From: Bacteroidota bacterium
GTDB lineage: Bacteria; Bacteroidota; Bacteroidia; Chitinophagales; Chitinophagaceae
NCBI GenBank assembly: GCA_016868775.1
Contig: VGFT01000001.1
Span: 248,001 to 312,000 of the forward strand
Direction: 5' to 3'
DNA length: 64,000 nucleotides
In this document: positions 50,600 to 58,605 of the stretch, in pieces
Layout: each line of letters starts with the position of its first letter
Position numbering within the stretch: the stretch's first letter is position 1
Position numbers and translations under genes: made by a program
The notes under the pieces: generated by a model
What the model saw: the letters and a program-made list of their open reading frames with translations, nothing else
Told to the model about the DNA's origin: nothing
The model's database searches: none

Positions 50600-53500
50600 T
50601 CAATGATGCGCCGGCGCTTTTTCCCCCGCCGCAGGAGCATGCTCCTCAACAGCCACATGATGTGCTTGCGGCTCGATCAACTCATCCGTATTTCGCACTT
50701 TAGCCAAATAGCTCACATTGGGCAACACATGCAGTTGCTCCAATACATAATAACTGCGGCTGTGGTTGCTCGTACGCACCTGCGCGATCTCACTTTCCTT
50801 ATCATGTACGTTACCAAAAACGATCGCATTGGCCGAACAAGCAGTCTGACAAGCCGTCTTCGCATCGCCATCAGCAAGCGGACGATTCTGCTTCTTCGCC
50901 TCCAACTTAGCCGCCTGTAAGCGCTGGAAACAGAATGAACATTTTTCGATCACCCCGCGCGAACGAACCGTTACATCCGGATTCAGTACCATGCGGGTCA
51001 GGTCGTCATTCATCTGCTCAACCACCGGATCCAACTTACCTACCACCTGCTGATCCCGGTTGTTCGGGAAGCTGTCGGCACCGGTATAATCAGCCCAGTT
51101 GAAACGGCGAACTTTAAAGGGACAGTTATTCGCGCAATAACGCGTACCAATACAACGGTTGTAGGTCATTTGATTGATACCCTCCGCGCTGTGGTTAGTA
51201 GCGGCTACGGGACAAACATTCTCGCAAGGCGCATTGTCGCAATGCTGACACATCATGGGCTGGAATACCACGCCCTTCAGCTGATTCGGATCGGTCGCAT
51301 CACTCACGAAATACCGATCGATCCGCAACCAATGCATATCGTGATAACGCAACACCTCACTCTTGCCCACCACGGGAACGTTGTTCTCGGCGTTACACGC
51401 CACCACGCAAGCACCACAACCATAGCAGGCATTCATATCAATGTTCATGCCCCACTTGATGCCGGGCTGAACGTGTTCTCCATATAATGTAGCGTTCTTG
51501 CGGAAATCCGTCGTATCCGAACCTTTTCCGTAAGCCTCCTCAAGGTGATTGCGATAATCCGGAATGGTATTGGGGTATTTCACCAACGTAGCCAAGGTCG
51601 TTTCCCGAACTACTTCAGTACGATCATCATAGGTGCCGTGGATCTGCGTCGTGGCCACTTTGTGTTTGCGACCGGCATCGGCCAATGTCACCGAACCCTG
51701 ATAAGAAACCGTTGTGCCATCGAAAGAACTGAACACATAGGCATTCTGTCCCACGCCCGCAGCCGTCTTTCCCAATTTCTCTCCGCGGCCATATCCAACG
51801 GCAATGGCAATGGTATTCGATTGCATGCCGGGCACCACAATTACCGGCAACTCCACCTCTTTTTTGCCCATGGTGATCTTCACCACCGGCTTTTGCGGAT
51901 AGAACTCGTAATTATTTATCTCCTTCTCCGTACCATGCATCAAATCGAGCTTCAACAACTCCTTCGCCATCGGCATGCTCATCAACGCGTAGTTATCCCA
52001 CGTGGCCTTGCTCACCCCATCGGGCAATTCCTGAAGCCAGGGATTGGTAGCCCCGGTGCCGGTACCAATGGATGTTTTCTGATAAAGCACCACTTCGGTT
52101 CCGTTAACTGCTGCATAGGCGTTGAGGGCAGCCGTAGCGCCCGCCAACGCAGCCGAGGAATAACTTCCGGCACCTGAACCCGCACGAGCCTCTTCCTTCA
52201 GTCCGTTCTGCAGTCCTTCATTGAAGGCCGCCTCCCCACCGGGCTGATTGTTCCAATAATTTTTAAAATACACGTCGTAATCCGTGTCGTTTCCACTCCA
52301 CTTCAATAGGGATGTTTGAAAGGGACGGGTCTTGAATAAGGGATGAATCGTGGGCTGCTGAAAACAGGTTACCCCTGCTTTCGGATTCGCATCCCCCCAA
52401 CTCTCCAAATAATGCGGAGCCGGTACGCTGAACATACACTGCTCGGTTGTTTCGTCCATTCGCTCATTGAAGGAAACAGTTAGCTTCACTTTTTTCAGGG
52501 CCGCAGCAAAACGATCCGCATCATGGTAATTATATACCGGGTTCGCCCCGTAGATCATCAGTGTACCTACCTGGCCCGCCTCCATGGCTTCCACCAAGGC
52601 GGTCATGTCGCTGTCAATTCCCTTGCGGTAATTGGCAGGGCGACTCCAATCGATCGTAGAACCAAATGCACCGATCGCTTGATTGATGGCATTCACCACC
52701 ACCTGAATATTCTTGTCGTTGCTTCCGCAAACCACCAAGCTTTTTCCTTTACTCTTATTAAGATCGGCGGCAACTTTCTCCACACCGGCTTTCAGTTTCG
52801 CATCACTCAACGCTACCGCACCGCCATTCAAGGCAGCCAGCAGGGCCAGCGCTACTGCACCGGTTTGAGAGGGACGATGTACAAAACGCTCATCGGCACT
52901 GGCACCCGTCAAGCTCAGGTATCCTTCGAATTGATAATGCTTGCTCATGGTCGGATTCTTCGCATCTACCTTTCGACCAACGGTGTATCCTTTAGCAAAT
53001 TCAACCGGACTCAACCAGGTACCCAGAAAATCGGCACCCAAACTCACCACCACATTTGCTTTTGAAAAATCATAGCTGGGCAACTGACGTCCAAACCCGC
53101 AGGCCTCATTGGCCAACAACAGACCGCTATATGAAACCGCATCGTACTGAACATGCTTCAATCCAACAAAACCATTGACAATGGCTTGTGTAGAAGGAGA
53201 ATTTAAGGTGGAAGTCAGCAATACGGTCGTACCACCAGCGGCTTTCATTTGCTCCGCGATCAGTTTATCGAGCTGTTCGTATGTTGGTACCTCCTGAAAC
53301 GAATCGCCTTTTTTCTGTTGTGGATACCGCAGCCGATGCTGGTCGTACAGATCCAACACCGACGCCTGTACACGGGCAGAGGTACCCCCATGGGCAAAAG
53401 AACTGTTCTCGAGTTGGTTTCCTTCGATTTTAATGGGACGACCATCGCGCACCTTTGCCAAAACGGGCACCACATCTCCCTCCTGCACATAAGTGGTGGC

Positions 53501-53776
53501 ATAATATTGTGCCACGCCCGGGATCAGATTCTCCGGCTTGTTGGCATAAGGGATCACTTTTTTCACCGGGATCTCGCAGCTGGCTGCGAGCGTGGCGGCT
53601 GCCGTGCTGAAACCGAGATATTTCAAGAAATCACGACGCGGCGCCTTGGCATCGGCCAAGGTTCCATCAAATCCCTCAAAAGGAAGTTCCTCACGAAACT
53701 CATCTTGGGTTTGCTGACGAAACGATTCGCCCGATTTCACTTCTCCGAAACTCTGCCAGTACTTGTTTTGGCTCAT
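50600..53776 (-). CDS. actB: Alternative complex III subunit ActB (molybdopterin oxidoreductase-like plus Fe-S domains)
   Basis: 1058 residues. The twin-arginine-variant signal (KAPRRDFLKYLGFSTAAA) is followed by a lipobox-like Cys. The large N-terminal part is related to molybdopterin oxidoreductases but in ACIII carries no molybdenum. The C-terminal ferredoxin-like part has four cluster-binding regions: NACYGCGACVVACNAENN, MCQHCDNAPCENVCP, NRCIGTRYCANNCP, and EKCSFCF together with the late CQTACSANAIVFG cysteines. They form a wire between the quinol site and the ActA hemes. The complex sits on the periplasmic face. Second gene of the operon, 49 bases after actA. Confidence 0.96.
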   Translation of the reverse strand: MSQNKYWQSFGEVKSGESFRQQTQDEFREELPFEGFDGTLADAKAPRRDFLKYLGFSTAAATLAASCEIPVKKVIPYANKPENLIPGVAQYYATTYVQEGDVVPVLAKVRDGRPIKIEGNQLENSSFAHGGTSARVQASVLDLYDQHRLRYPQQKKGDSFQEVPTYEQLDKLIAEQMKAAGGTTVLLTSTLNSPSTQAIVNGFVGLKHVQYDAVSYSGLLLANEACGFGRQLPSYDFSKANVVVSLGADFLGTWLSPVEFAKGYTVGRKVDAKNPTMSKHYQFEGYLSLTGASADERFVHRPSQTGAVALALLAALNGGAVALSDAKLKAGVEKVAADLNKSKGKSLVVCGSNDKNIQVVVNAINQAIGAFGSTIDWSRPANYRKGIDSDMTALVEAMEAGQVGTLMIYGANPVYNYHDADRFAAALKKVKLTVSFNERMDETTEQCMFSVPAPHYLESWGDANPKAGVTCFQQPTIHPLFKTRPFQTSLLKWSGNDTDYDVYFKNYWNNQPGGEAAFNEGLQNGLKEEARAGSGAGSYSSAALAGATAALNAYAAVNGTEVVLYQKTSIGTGTGATNPWLQELPDGVSKATWDNYALMSMPMAKELLKLDLMHGTEKEINNYEFYPQKPVVKITMGKKEVELPVIVVPGMQSNTIAIAVGYGRGEKLGKTAAGVGQNAYVFSSFDGTTVSYQGSVTLADAGRKHKVATTQIHGTYDDRTEVVRETTLATLVKYPNTIPDYRNHLEEAYGKGSDTTDFRKNATLYGEHVQPGIKWGMNIDMNACYGCGACVVACNAENNVPVVGKSEVLRYHDMHWLRIDRYFVSDATDPNQLKGVVFQPMMCQHCDNAPCENVCPVAATNHSAEGINQMTYNRCIGTRYCANNCPFKVRRFNWADYTGADSFPNNRDQQVVGKLDPVVEQMNDDLTRMVLNPDVTVRSRGVIEKCSFCFQRLQAAKLEAKKQNRPLADGDAKTACQTACSANAIVFGNVHDKESEIAQVRTSNHSRSYYVLEQLHVLPNVSYLAKVRNTDELIEPQAHHVAVEEHAPAAGEKAPAHH

Positions 53777-53825
53777 GGAATTCAGTTTGAAAGATTCTGG
53801 TTGCTTCTTTGGGTTACGCGATGGA

Positions 53826-55091
53826 TCAATAGTGACATTTTTGGCACTCCAGTCCGCCGATGTCCTTCACCTTCACGCTATCCATCTTGCCACTTTTAAG
53901 ATCATCATGGAACTTCTCGTATAAGCTGTAGAATTTATTGCCCCCGGTGCTGTCGTAATTGAAATTGACCTTGGTCTCCCGGTGACAATTGATACACCAG
54001 CCCATACTCAACTCGGCCACTTGCTTCACTTCGTGCATATCGGTTATCTCGCCGTGACAACTTTGACACTGCACATTTCCGGCACGTACGTGCTGCGCGT
54101 GATTGAAATAAACATGATCAGGCAGGTTGTGAATCTTCACCCACTCGATGGGTTTGGCTTTGGAAGGATCCCACTGATTGGGATTGCTGGTATCGAAACC
54201 TGCATACTTGTACAACTTGGCGATCTCTGCAGTACCATTGATCTCCTTGCCCTCTTCATCAAAGAGTTTGGGACCTTTTTCGTAGGTATTGATTGCCTTG
54301 TGACAGTTCATGCACACATTGGTGGAGGGTATGGCCGCATGCTTGCTCTCCCAGGCACTGCCATGGCAATACAAGCAATTAATCTGATTGATGCCGGCAT
54401 GTACTTTATGAGAATAATAGATGGGTTGCTCGGGTTGATAATCTTTTTGCCGCCCCATTCCGATGGCCCCTTTGGCCACCATGTAACCTCCCAGCACAAA
54501 AAATACGATCGAGATCAAGGCGATGTTGGTCTTGTTGCGAAAGAAGGGAATTGGTGCCGGTGTCTTGACACCATTCGACTCGTCCGACAACCGCTTGAGG
54601 TTGCTGTTCACCTGCATCAGGATCAGCGCGATCACTCCCAACACCAGGGATATGATCCCAAAAATCACTGCATTCTGATCGCCCTGCGGCTCAGACGTTC
54701 CGGCTCCGGGTGCCGCTACTTTCACGATCGCCGCGTCGTTGATGTACGCCACTATGTTGTCGACATCGGCCAGGGTAATCTCCGAAAAAGCAGTCATCAT
54801 AGAGCCATACTTGGCTTTGAGCCCCTGTGTGTACGGGTCTTTCGCCATATATGCAGCCGGGTTGTTGATCCAGGCCTGCAACTCTTTGTGATCAGCCCAT
54901 TTGTGCCGCTCCTCCAGGCCCTTCAAAGCAGGGCCCGTACCATCCTTCAGCACGTTGTGGCAAGAAGCACATTTACCCATGAACAAGGCCTTACCGGCAG
55001 CAATGTCTTGAGCAAACAACGAGGAAGTAAGGGAAAACAGGGAGAGCAAGAGGACTAAGAAACGTCTTTGGAGCACGTGTTGATGGATCAT
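53826..55091 (-). CDS. actA: Alternative complex III multiheme cytochrome ActA, hexaheme fusion
   Basis: 421 residues. After a signal peptide (FLVLLLSLFSLTSSLFAQ) comes a class I-like monoheme domain (GKCASCHNVLKDG, with Met in YGSMMTAF). Then come a linker, two membrane helices (around residues 145-165 and 190-210), and a pentaheme domain with NCLYCH, VCMNCH, CQSCH, WCINCH and the terminal CQKCHY. That makes six CXXCH sites. The core ActA of the complex is usually described as pentaheme, so the N-terminal monoheme module is an additional electron carrier. First gene of the ACIII-oxidase operon. A TATTTTTG promoter box lies 47 bases upstream. Confidence 0.93.
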   Translation of the reverse strand: MIHQHVLQRRFLVLLLSLFSLTSSLFAQDIAAGKALFMGKCASCHNVLKDGTGPALKGLEERHKWADHKELQAWINNPAAYMAKDPYTQGLKAKYGSMMTAFSEITLADVDNIVAYINDAAIVKVAAPGAGTSEPQGDQNAVIFGIISLVLGVIALILMQVNSNLKRLSDESNGVKTPAPIPFFRNKTNIALISIVFFVLGGYMVAKGAIGMGRQKDYQPEQPIYYSHKVHAGINQINCLYCHGSAWESKHAAIPSTNVCMNCHKAINTYEKGPKLFDEEGKEINGTAEIAKLYKYAGFDTSNPNQWDPSKAKPIEWVKIHNLPDHVYFNHAQHVRAGNVQCQSCHGEITDMHEVKQVAELSMGWCINCHRETKVNFNYDSTGGNKFYSLYEKFHDDLKSGKMDSVKVKDIGGLECQKCHY

Positions 55092-55133
55092 ACTACACGA
55101 TTGATGAGAAAGGTGGATAATGCAGTCAGAATT

Positions 55134-55151
55134 CGGCGCAAAAATACGCCG
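55134..55151 (-). promoter_or_regulatory. Promoter of the ACIII-oxidase operon, -7 box inside an inverted repeat
   Basis: On the minus strand TATTTTTG (55146 to 55139) matches the Bacteroidota TAnnTTTG consensus. It is flanked by CGGCG (55134-55138) and CGCCG (55147-55151), perfect 5-bp inverted arms separated by 8 bases. The box is 47 bases from the actA ATG. The surrounding 241-base gap to the DUF6787 gene contains nothing else I recognise. Confidence 0.5.
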
Positions 55152-55332
55152 ACAGGGTGAAAATAGTTGGGGGCAACGGGTTTTTTTTATGTCATCTTAT
55201 TGCTTGCGACTCAGGCTCTTTGCGCATATATAGGAACCAGAAAAAACTTTGGATAATTTCCCGTTTGCGCAAACCAAAACCCCGTTTAAATCGGCCGGAT
55301 TTCCGGACCTTTGCGCCAGAAATCACCACCCA

Positions 55333-55626
55333 ATGTATTGGTACACTCGGTTGCAGGAAAAATGGAAAGTAAACGGCATTCAACTTACCCTGATCCTGGT
55401 CACTTTCGCCGTAGGTGGAAGCTTGACCGGACAAGTAGCAAAGTGGGTCATGGATGCCCTGGGGGTAGAAGGTGTTTGGTATTGGGGGTTGCTTTACTTG
55501 TTGATTGTCACTGCTTTGTGGCCAATGATGGTACTCTTGGTAAGTTTGCCAATGGGACAATTCCGCTTCTTCCTGAACTACATCAAGAAACTGGCCGGTA
55601 AACTCGGCCTGCGAAAAAACACATGA
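55333..55626 (+). CDS. DUF6787 family small membrane protein
   Basis: 97 residues from the ATG at 55333 (MYWYTRLQEKWKVNGIQLTLI). Two membrane helices (IQLTLILVTFAVGGSLTG, WGLLYLLIVTALWPMMVLLVSLP) and the basic end FFLNYIKKLAGKLGLRKN match the DUF6787 family found across Bacteroidota. Function is unknown. A longer frame upstream is rejected because its first 28 residues look unlike protein in this family. The stop overlaps the purN start by ATGA. Confidence 0.82.
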   Translation: MYWYTRLQEKWKVNGIQLTLILVTFAVGGSLTGQVAKWVMDALGVEGVWYWGLLYLLIVTALWPMMVLLVSLPMGQFRFFLNYIKKLAGKLGLRKNT

Positions 55627-56198
55627 TCCGCCTTGCGATTCTCGCCTCCGGCGGAGGCTCCAACGCCGACGCCATCCTTAGATACTTCGCCGGTCACCCT
55701 CAGATCCGGATCGTGCTAATCGCATGCAACCGTAAAATGGCAGGAGTATACCAAATAGCTGAAAATCATGGAGTTGAGTCGATTCACCTTTCCCGAGAGC
55801 GCTTTCAATCAGGGGATGGATACCTGCCCGTTTTTCGGGAAAAGCAGGTAAGAGGACTGATCTTGGCCGGTTTTTTATGGAAACTTCCCCCAACGCTGAT
55901 CCAAGCCTACACGCACCGGATCCTAAACATCCATCCGGCCCTTCTGCCCAAGTTCGGTGGGCAAGGCATGTACGGCATACACGTACACCAGGCTGTTTTG
56001 GCCGCCCATGAAACCGAATCCGGCATCACCATCCACCGAGTCGATGAACACTACGACAACGGCGATGTTGTTTTTCAAACTGCTTGCCCCGTCGACCCGC
56101 ACGACACCCCCGAATCCCTCGGCAAACGCATCCTCCAACTCGAACATCAACACTATCCCCCCACCATCGAAAACTATTTCTCCCAACTACCTAACTAA
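55623..56198 (+). CDS. purN: Phosphoribosylglycinamide formyltransferase
   Basis: 191-residue cytoplasmic enzyme of purine synthesis that transfers a formyl group from 10-formyl-tetrahydrofolate to GAR. Marks: LAILASGGGSNADAILRYF (phosphate loop), NIHPALLPKFGGQGMYG with the catalytic Asn and His, HQAVLAAHETESGITIH and VDEHYDNGDVVFQ with the catalytic Asp. The length is normal. It overlaps the DUF6787 gene by 4 bases and is followed 22 bases later by an unrelated secreted protein. Other pur genes are not in the window. Confidence 0.95.
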   Translation: MIRLAILASGGGSNADAILRYFAGHPQIRIVLIACNRKMAGVYQIAENHGVESIHLSRERFQSGDGYLPVFREKQVRGLILAGFLWKLPPTLIQAYTHRILNIHPALLPKFGGQGMYGIHVHQAVLAAHETESGITIHRVDEHYDNGDVVFQTACPVDPHDTPESLGKRILQLEHQHYPPTIENYFSQLPN

Positions 56199-56220
56199 AA
56201 ACCAACTACCCAAACTACCC

Positions 56221-56991
56221 TTGACCGCTTTCGTACGATATCTTCTCTTGACACTGTCACTCCCCATCAGCACCGCACCATTACTCGCGCAGGAATACAC
56301 GGTCAAGGGGTACGTCCTCGACAGCTCCCGCAACTATCCCATGGAAGCGGTGAGTGTACTGACGTCAACCGGAAAAGGAACCATTACCAACACCGATGGC
56401 TTCTATGAAATACGCGTGCTTGAGAACGATTCGATTTGGTTTAGCTACCTCGGCAAAAGCACGCAAAAGTTTCCGGTACTGCGCATCGCGAATCCGCTGC
56501 AATTCGATGTTTCACTGCAAGTCAATGTACCGATCCTGCGGGAGGTAAAGATTCGTCCCCGGAATTACCGACAAGATTCGATCCAAAACCGACAGGATTA
56601 TGCCAAGATCTTTGATTTTCAAAAACCCCGCATCACAACCGTTACACCCCAATACGGGATGGGGATGGGATTCGACCTGCAAGAACTGATCAACATATTC
56701 CGGTTCCGCCGAAACCGAAGCATGCTTGCCTTCCAAGAACGGTTGCTGCTGGAAGAGGAAGATAAATATGTTGATTCCCGCTTAAATAAGGCACTGGTCC
56801 GCCGACTCACTCTGCTCGAGCCCCCGATACTCGATAGTTTCATGCGCCTGTTTCGTCCTTCTTACGATTTTACAAAGAGTGCGGACGACTATCAATTTCG
56901 TCTCTACATCAAGCAAGCACATTATCGATTCCGCTACGGCCTTCCACCCGATCCACGCTATACAACACGTTTATTCCCGATTGAAGAATAG
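56221..56991 (+). CDS. Secreted protein with carboxypeptidase-regulatory-like domain
   Basis: 256 residues from the TTG at 56221, giving the signal peptide MTAFVRYLLLTLSLPISTAP and cleavage after LLAQ; no ATG is available before it. An N-terminal beta-sandwich (EYTVKGYVLDSSRNYPMEAV, GKGTITNTDGFYEIRVLEND) matches the CarboxypepD_reg-like domain seen in many Bacteroidota envelope proteins. The rest is helical and rich in Arg (FDLQELINIFRFRRNRSMLAF, RRLTLLEPPILDSFMRLFRP). No catalytic motif is seen. It probably stays in the periplasm or outer membrane. Function unknown. Confidence 0.72.
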   Translation: MTAFVRYLLLTLSLPISTAPLLAQEYTVKGYVLDSSRNYPMEAVSVLTSTGKGTITNTDGFYEIRVLENDSIWFSYLGKSTQKFPVLRIANPLQFDVSLQVNVPILREVKIRPRNYRQDSIQNRQDYAKIFDFQKPRITTVTPQYGMGMGFDLQELINIFRFRRNRSMLAFQERLLLEEEDKYVDSRLNKALVRRLTLLEPPILDSFMRLFRPSYDFTKSADDYQFRLYIKQAHYRFRYGLPPDPRYTTRLFPIEE

Positions 56992-57021
56992 CTGTAACTT
57001 GTCGTACAATTTACCTCGTAT

Positions 57022-58605
57022 ATGTTTAAATGGATCGGCTGGCTGCTGCTGCCAACAACCCTTCTGGCTCAAAACAATTTACCCGATCTGCTGATCGTAA
57101 ACGGCCGCATTCTGGACGGAACCGGCAATCCCTGGTATCAGGCTGATGTAGCCATACACAACGGAAAAATTGTAACCATCGGGAAAAATTTACCCCGCAA
57201 CGCCTACCGAATCATCGATGCCGGCAACCGAATCGTAGCCCCCGGCTTCATCGACGTTCATACCCATATCGAAGAGGACGAAAAACGTGAACCGCTGGCA
57301 ATGAGCTTCATTTATGATGGAGTAACAACCTGCATAACCGGCAACTGCGGAATGTCGAACGTTAACATCGGTCAATACCTGAATTGGATCGACTCCCTGA
57401 AACCCTCCGTGAATGTGGCAAGTTTACTTGGACAAAGCGATGTGCGTAAAGCAGTACTCGGACGCGCCAACCGAAATGCAACCGCCGAAGAACTAAAACA
57501 AATGTTACAAATCGTCGAAAAAGCGATGCAAGACGGAGCAATGGGACTCTCCACCGGACTCATTTATATCCCAGGCACCTTCACCCCCACCGACGAACTC
57601 ATTGCCCTCGCCCGAATCGCCGGAAAATACAACGGTGTGTATGCCACCCACATGCGCGATGAAGGCGATAGCATCACACAAGCGATCGAAGAAGCATTGA
57701 GAATCGGACGTGAAGGAAACCTGCCCGTACAAATCTCACATTTCAAGCTTAGCGGACAACAGAACTGGGGCCGCAGCAAAAAAACCCTCGCCCAAGTAGA
57801 TCAAGCAAGAGCAAGCGGGTTGGATGTTACCATCGACCAGTACCCCTACACCGCCAGCAGTACCTCCATCAGTACCTTGCTGCCAGATCATATTCTGGCT
57901 GATGGACAAGATTCAATCCAAGCCCGTCTCCAACGACCAGCCATCCGAGAAGAAGTCATCAAATACATCCTCGCCCGACTCAAAAAAAGAGGTCTGCGGC
58001 ATCTGAATTATGCTGTCGTGGCCTATTTCAAACCCGATACCTCCTACAACGGAAAAAGTATTGAGGAAATCAATTTGATGAAGGGAAGAAAACACAACGC
58101 CCGCGCCGAAGCAGAAACCGTGATGGATATACAGATCGCCGGTGGTGCCAGCGCCGTATTTCATGGAATGGGCGAAGTAGATGTTCAACAGATCATGAAA
58201 TACCCGTACAACATGATCGCCAGCGATGCCAGCATCCGCGTCTTCAACGAAGGTGTTCCCCACCCACGAGGATACGGAACCAACGCCCGCGTTCTCGGTC
58301 TGTTTGTAAGGGAAAAAAATATCCTTACCCTTGAAGAGGCGATCCGTCGCATGACCTCCCTGCCGGCACAGAAATTCAATTTAAAAGACCGCGGACTACT
58401 AAAAGAAGGAATGGCTGCTGATATCGTGGTATTCGACGAAAAAACCGTGAGCGACCGGGCCACGTTCGAAAAACCGCACGCATATTCAATCGGATTTGAA
58501 TACGTACTTGTGAACGGCGTACTAACCATCGACCAGGGAAAGCATACCAAAGCCCGAGCCGGAAAAGCCTTGCGAAACAACTCGTTCGGATTAGTAGTTC
58601 AATAA
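57022..58605 (+). CDS. Secreted D-aminoacylase (N-acyl-D-amino-acid amidohydrolase family)
   Basis: 527 residues of the amidohydrolase superfamily with a signal peptide (MFKWIGWLLLPTTLLAQ). Metal-site marks: APGFIDVHTHIEED (HxH), TGNCGMSN (metal Cys of this subfamily), YATHMRDEGD and VQISHFKLSG (His ligands), ASDASIRVF (Asp). The composite beta-sandwich at both ends (LIVNGRILDGTGNPWYQADV and FEYVLVNGVLTIDQG) is typical. It removes acyl groups from D-amino acids, perhaps from cell-wall-derived compounds. The last 15 bases overlap the convergent E1 gene. Confidence 0.92.
   Translation: MFKWIGWLLLPTTLLAQNNLPDLLIVNGRILDGTGNPWYQADVAIHNGKIVTIGKNLPRNAYRIIDAGNRIVAPGFIDVHTHIEEDEKREPLAMSFIYDGVTTCITGNCGMSNVNIGQYLNWIDSLKPSVNVASLLGQSDVRKAVLGRANRNATAEELKQMLQIVEKAMQDGAMGLSTGLIYIPGTFTPTDELIALARIAGKYNGVYATHMRDEGDSITQAIEEALRIGREGNLPVQISHFKLSGQQNWGRSKKTLAQVDQARASGLDVTIDQYPYTASSTSISTLLPDHILADGQDSIQARLQRPAIREEVIKYILARLKKRGLRHLNYAVVAYFKPDTSYNGKSIEEINLMKGRKHNARAEAETVMDIQIAGGASAVFHGMGEVDVQQIMKYPYNMIASDASIRVFNEGVPHPRGYGTNARVLGLFVREKNILTLEEAIRRMTSLPAQKFNLKDRGLLKEGMAADIVVFDEKTVSDRATFEKPHAYSIGFEYVLVNGVLTIDQGKHTKARAGKALRNNSFGLVVQ

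Noticed and set aside
53982-55058. Open frame of 358 codons on the plus strand
   Set aside because: Antisense to actA with its six heme motifs; no signal or domain of its own.
46585-55091. Polysulfide/nitrite reductase or molybdoenzyme operon
   Set aside because: NrfD-like and molybdopterin-oxidoreductase-like genes occur, but the order with DUF3341, monoheme and multiheme cytochromes and the following oxidase genes is that of alternative complex III.
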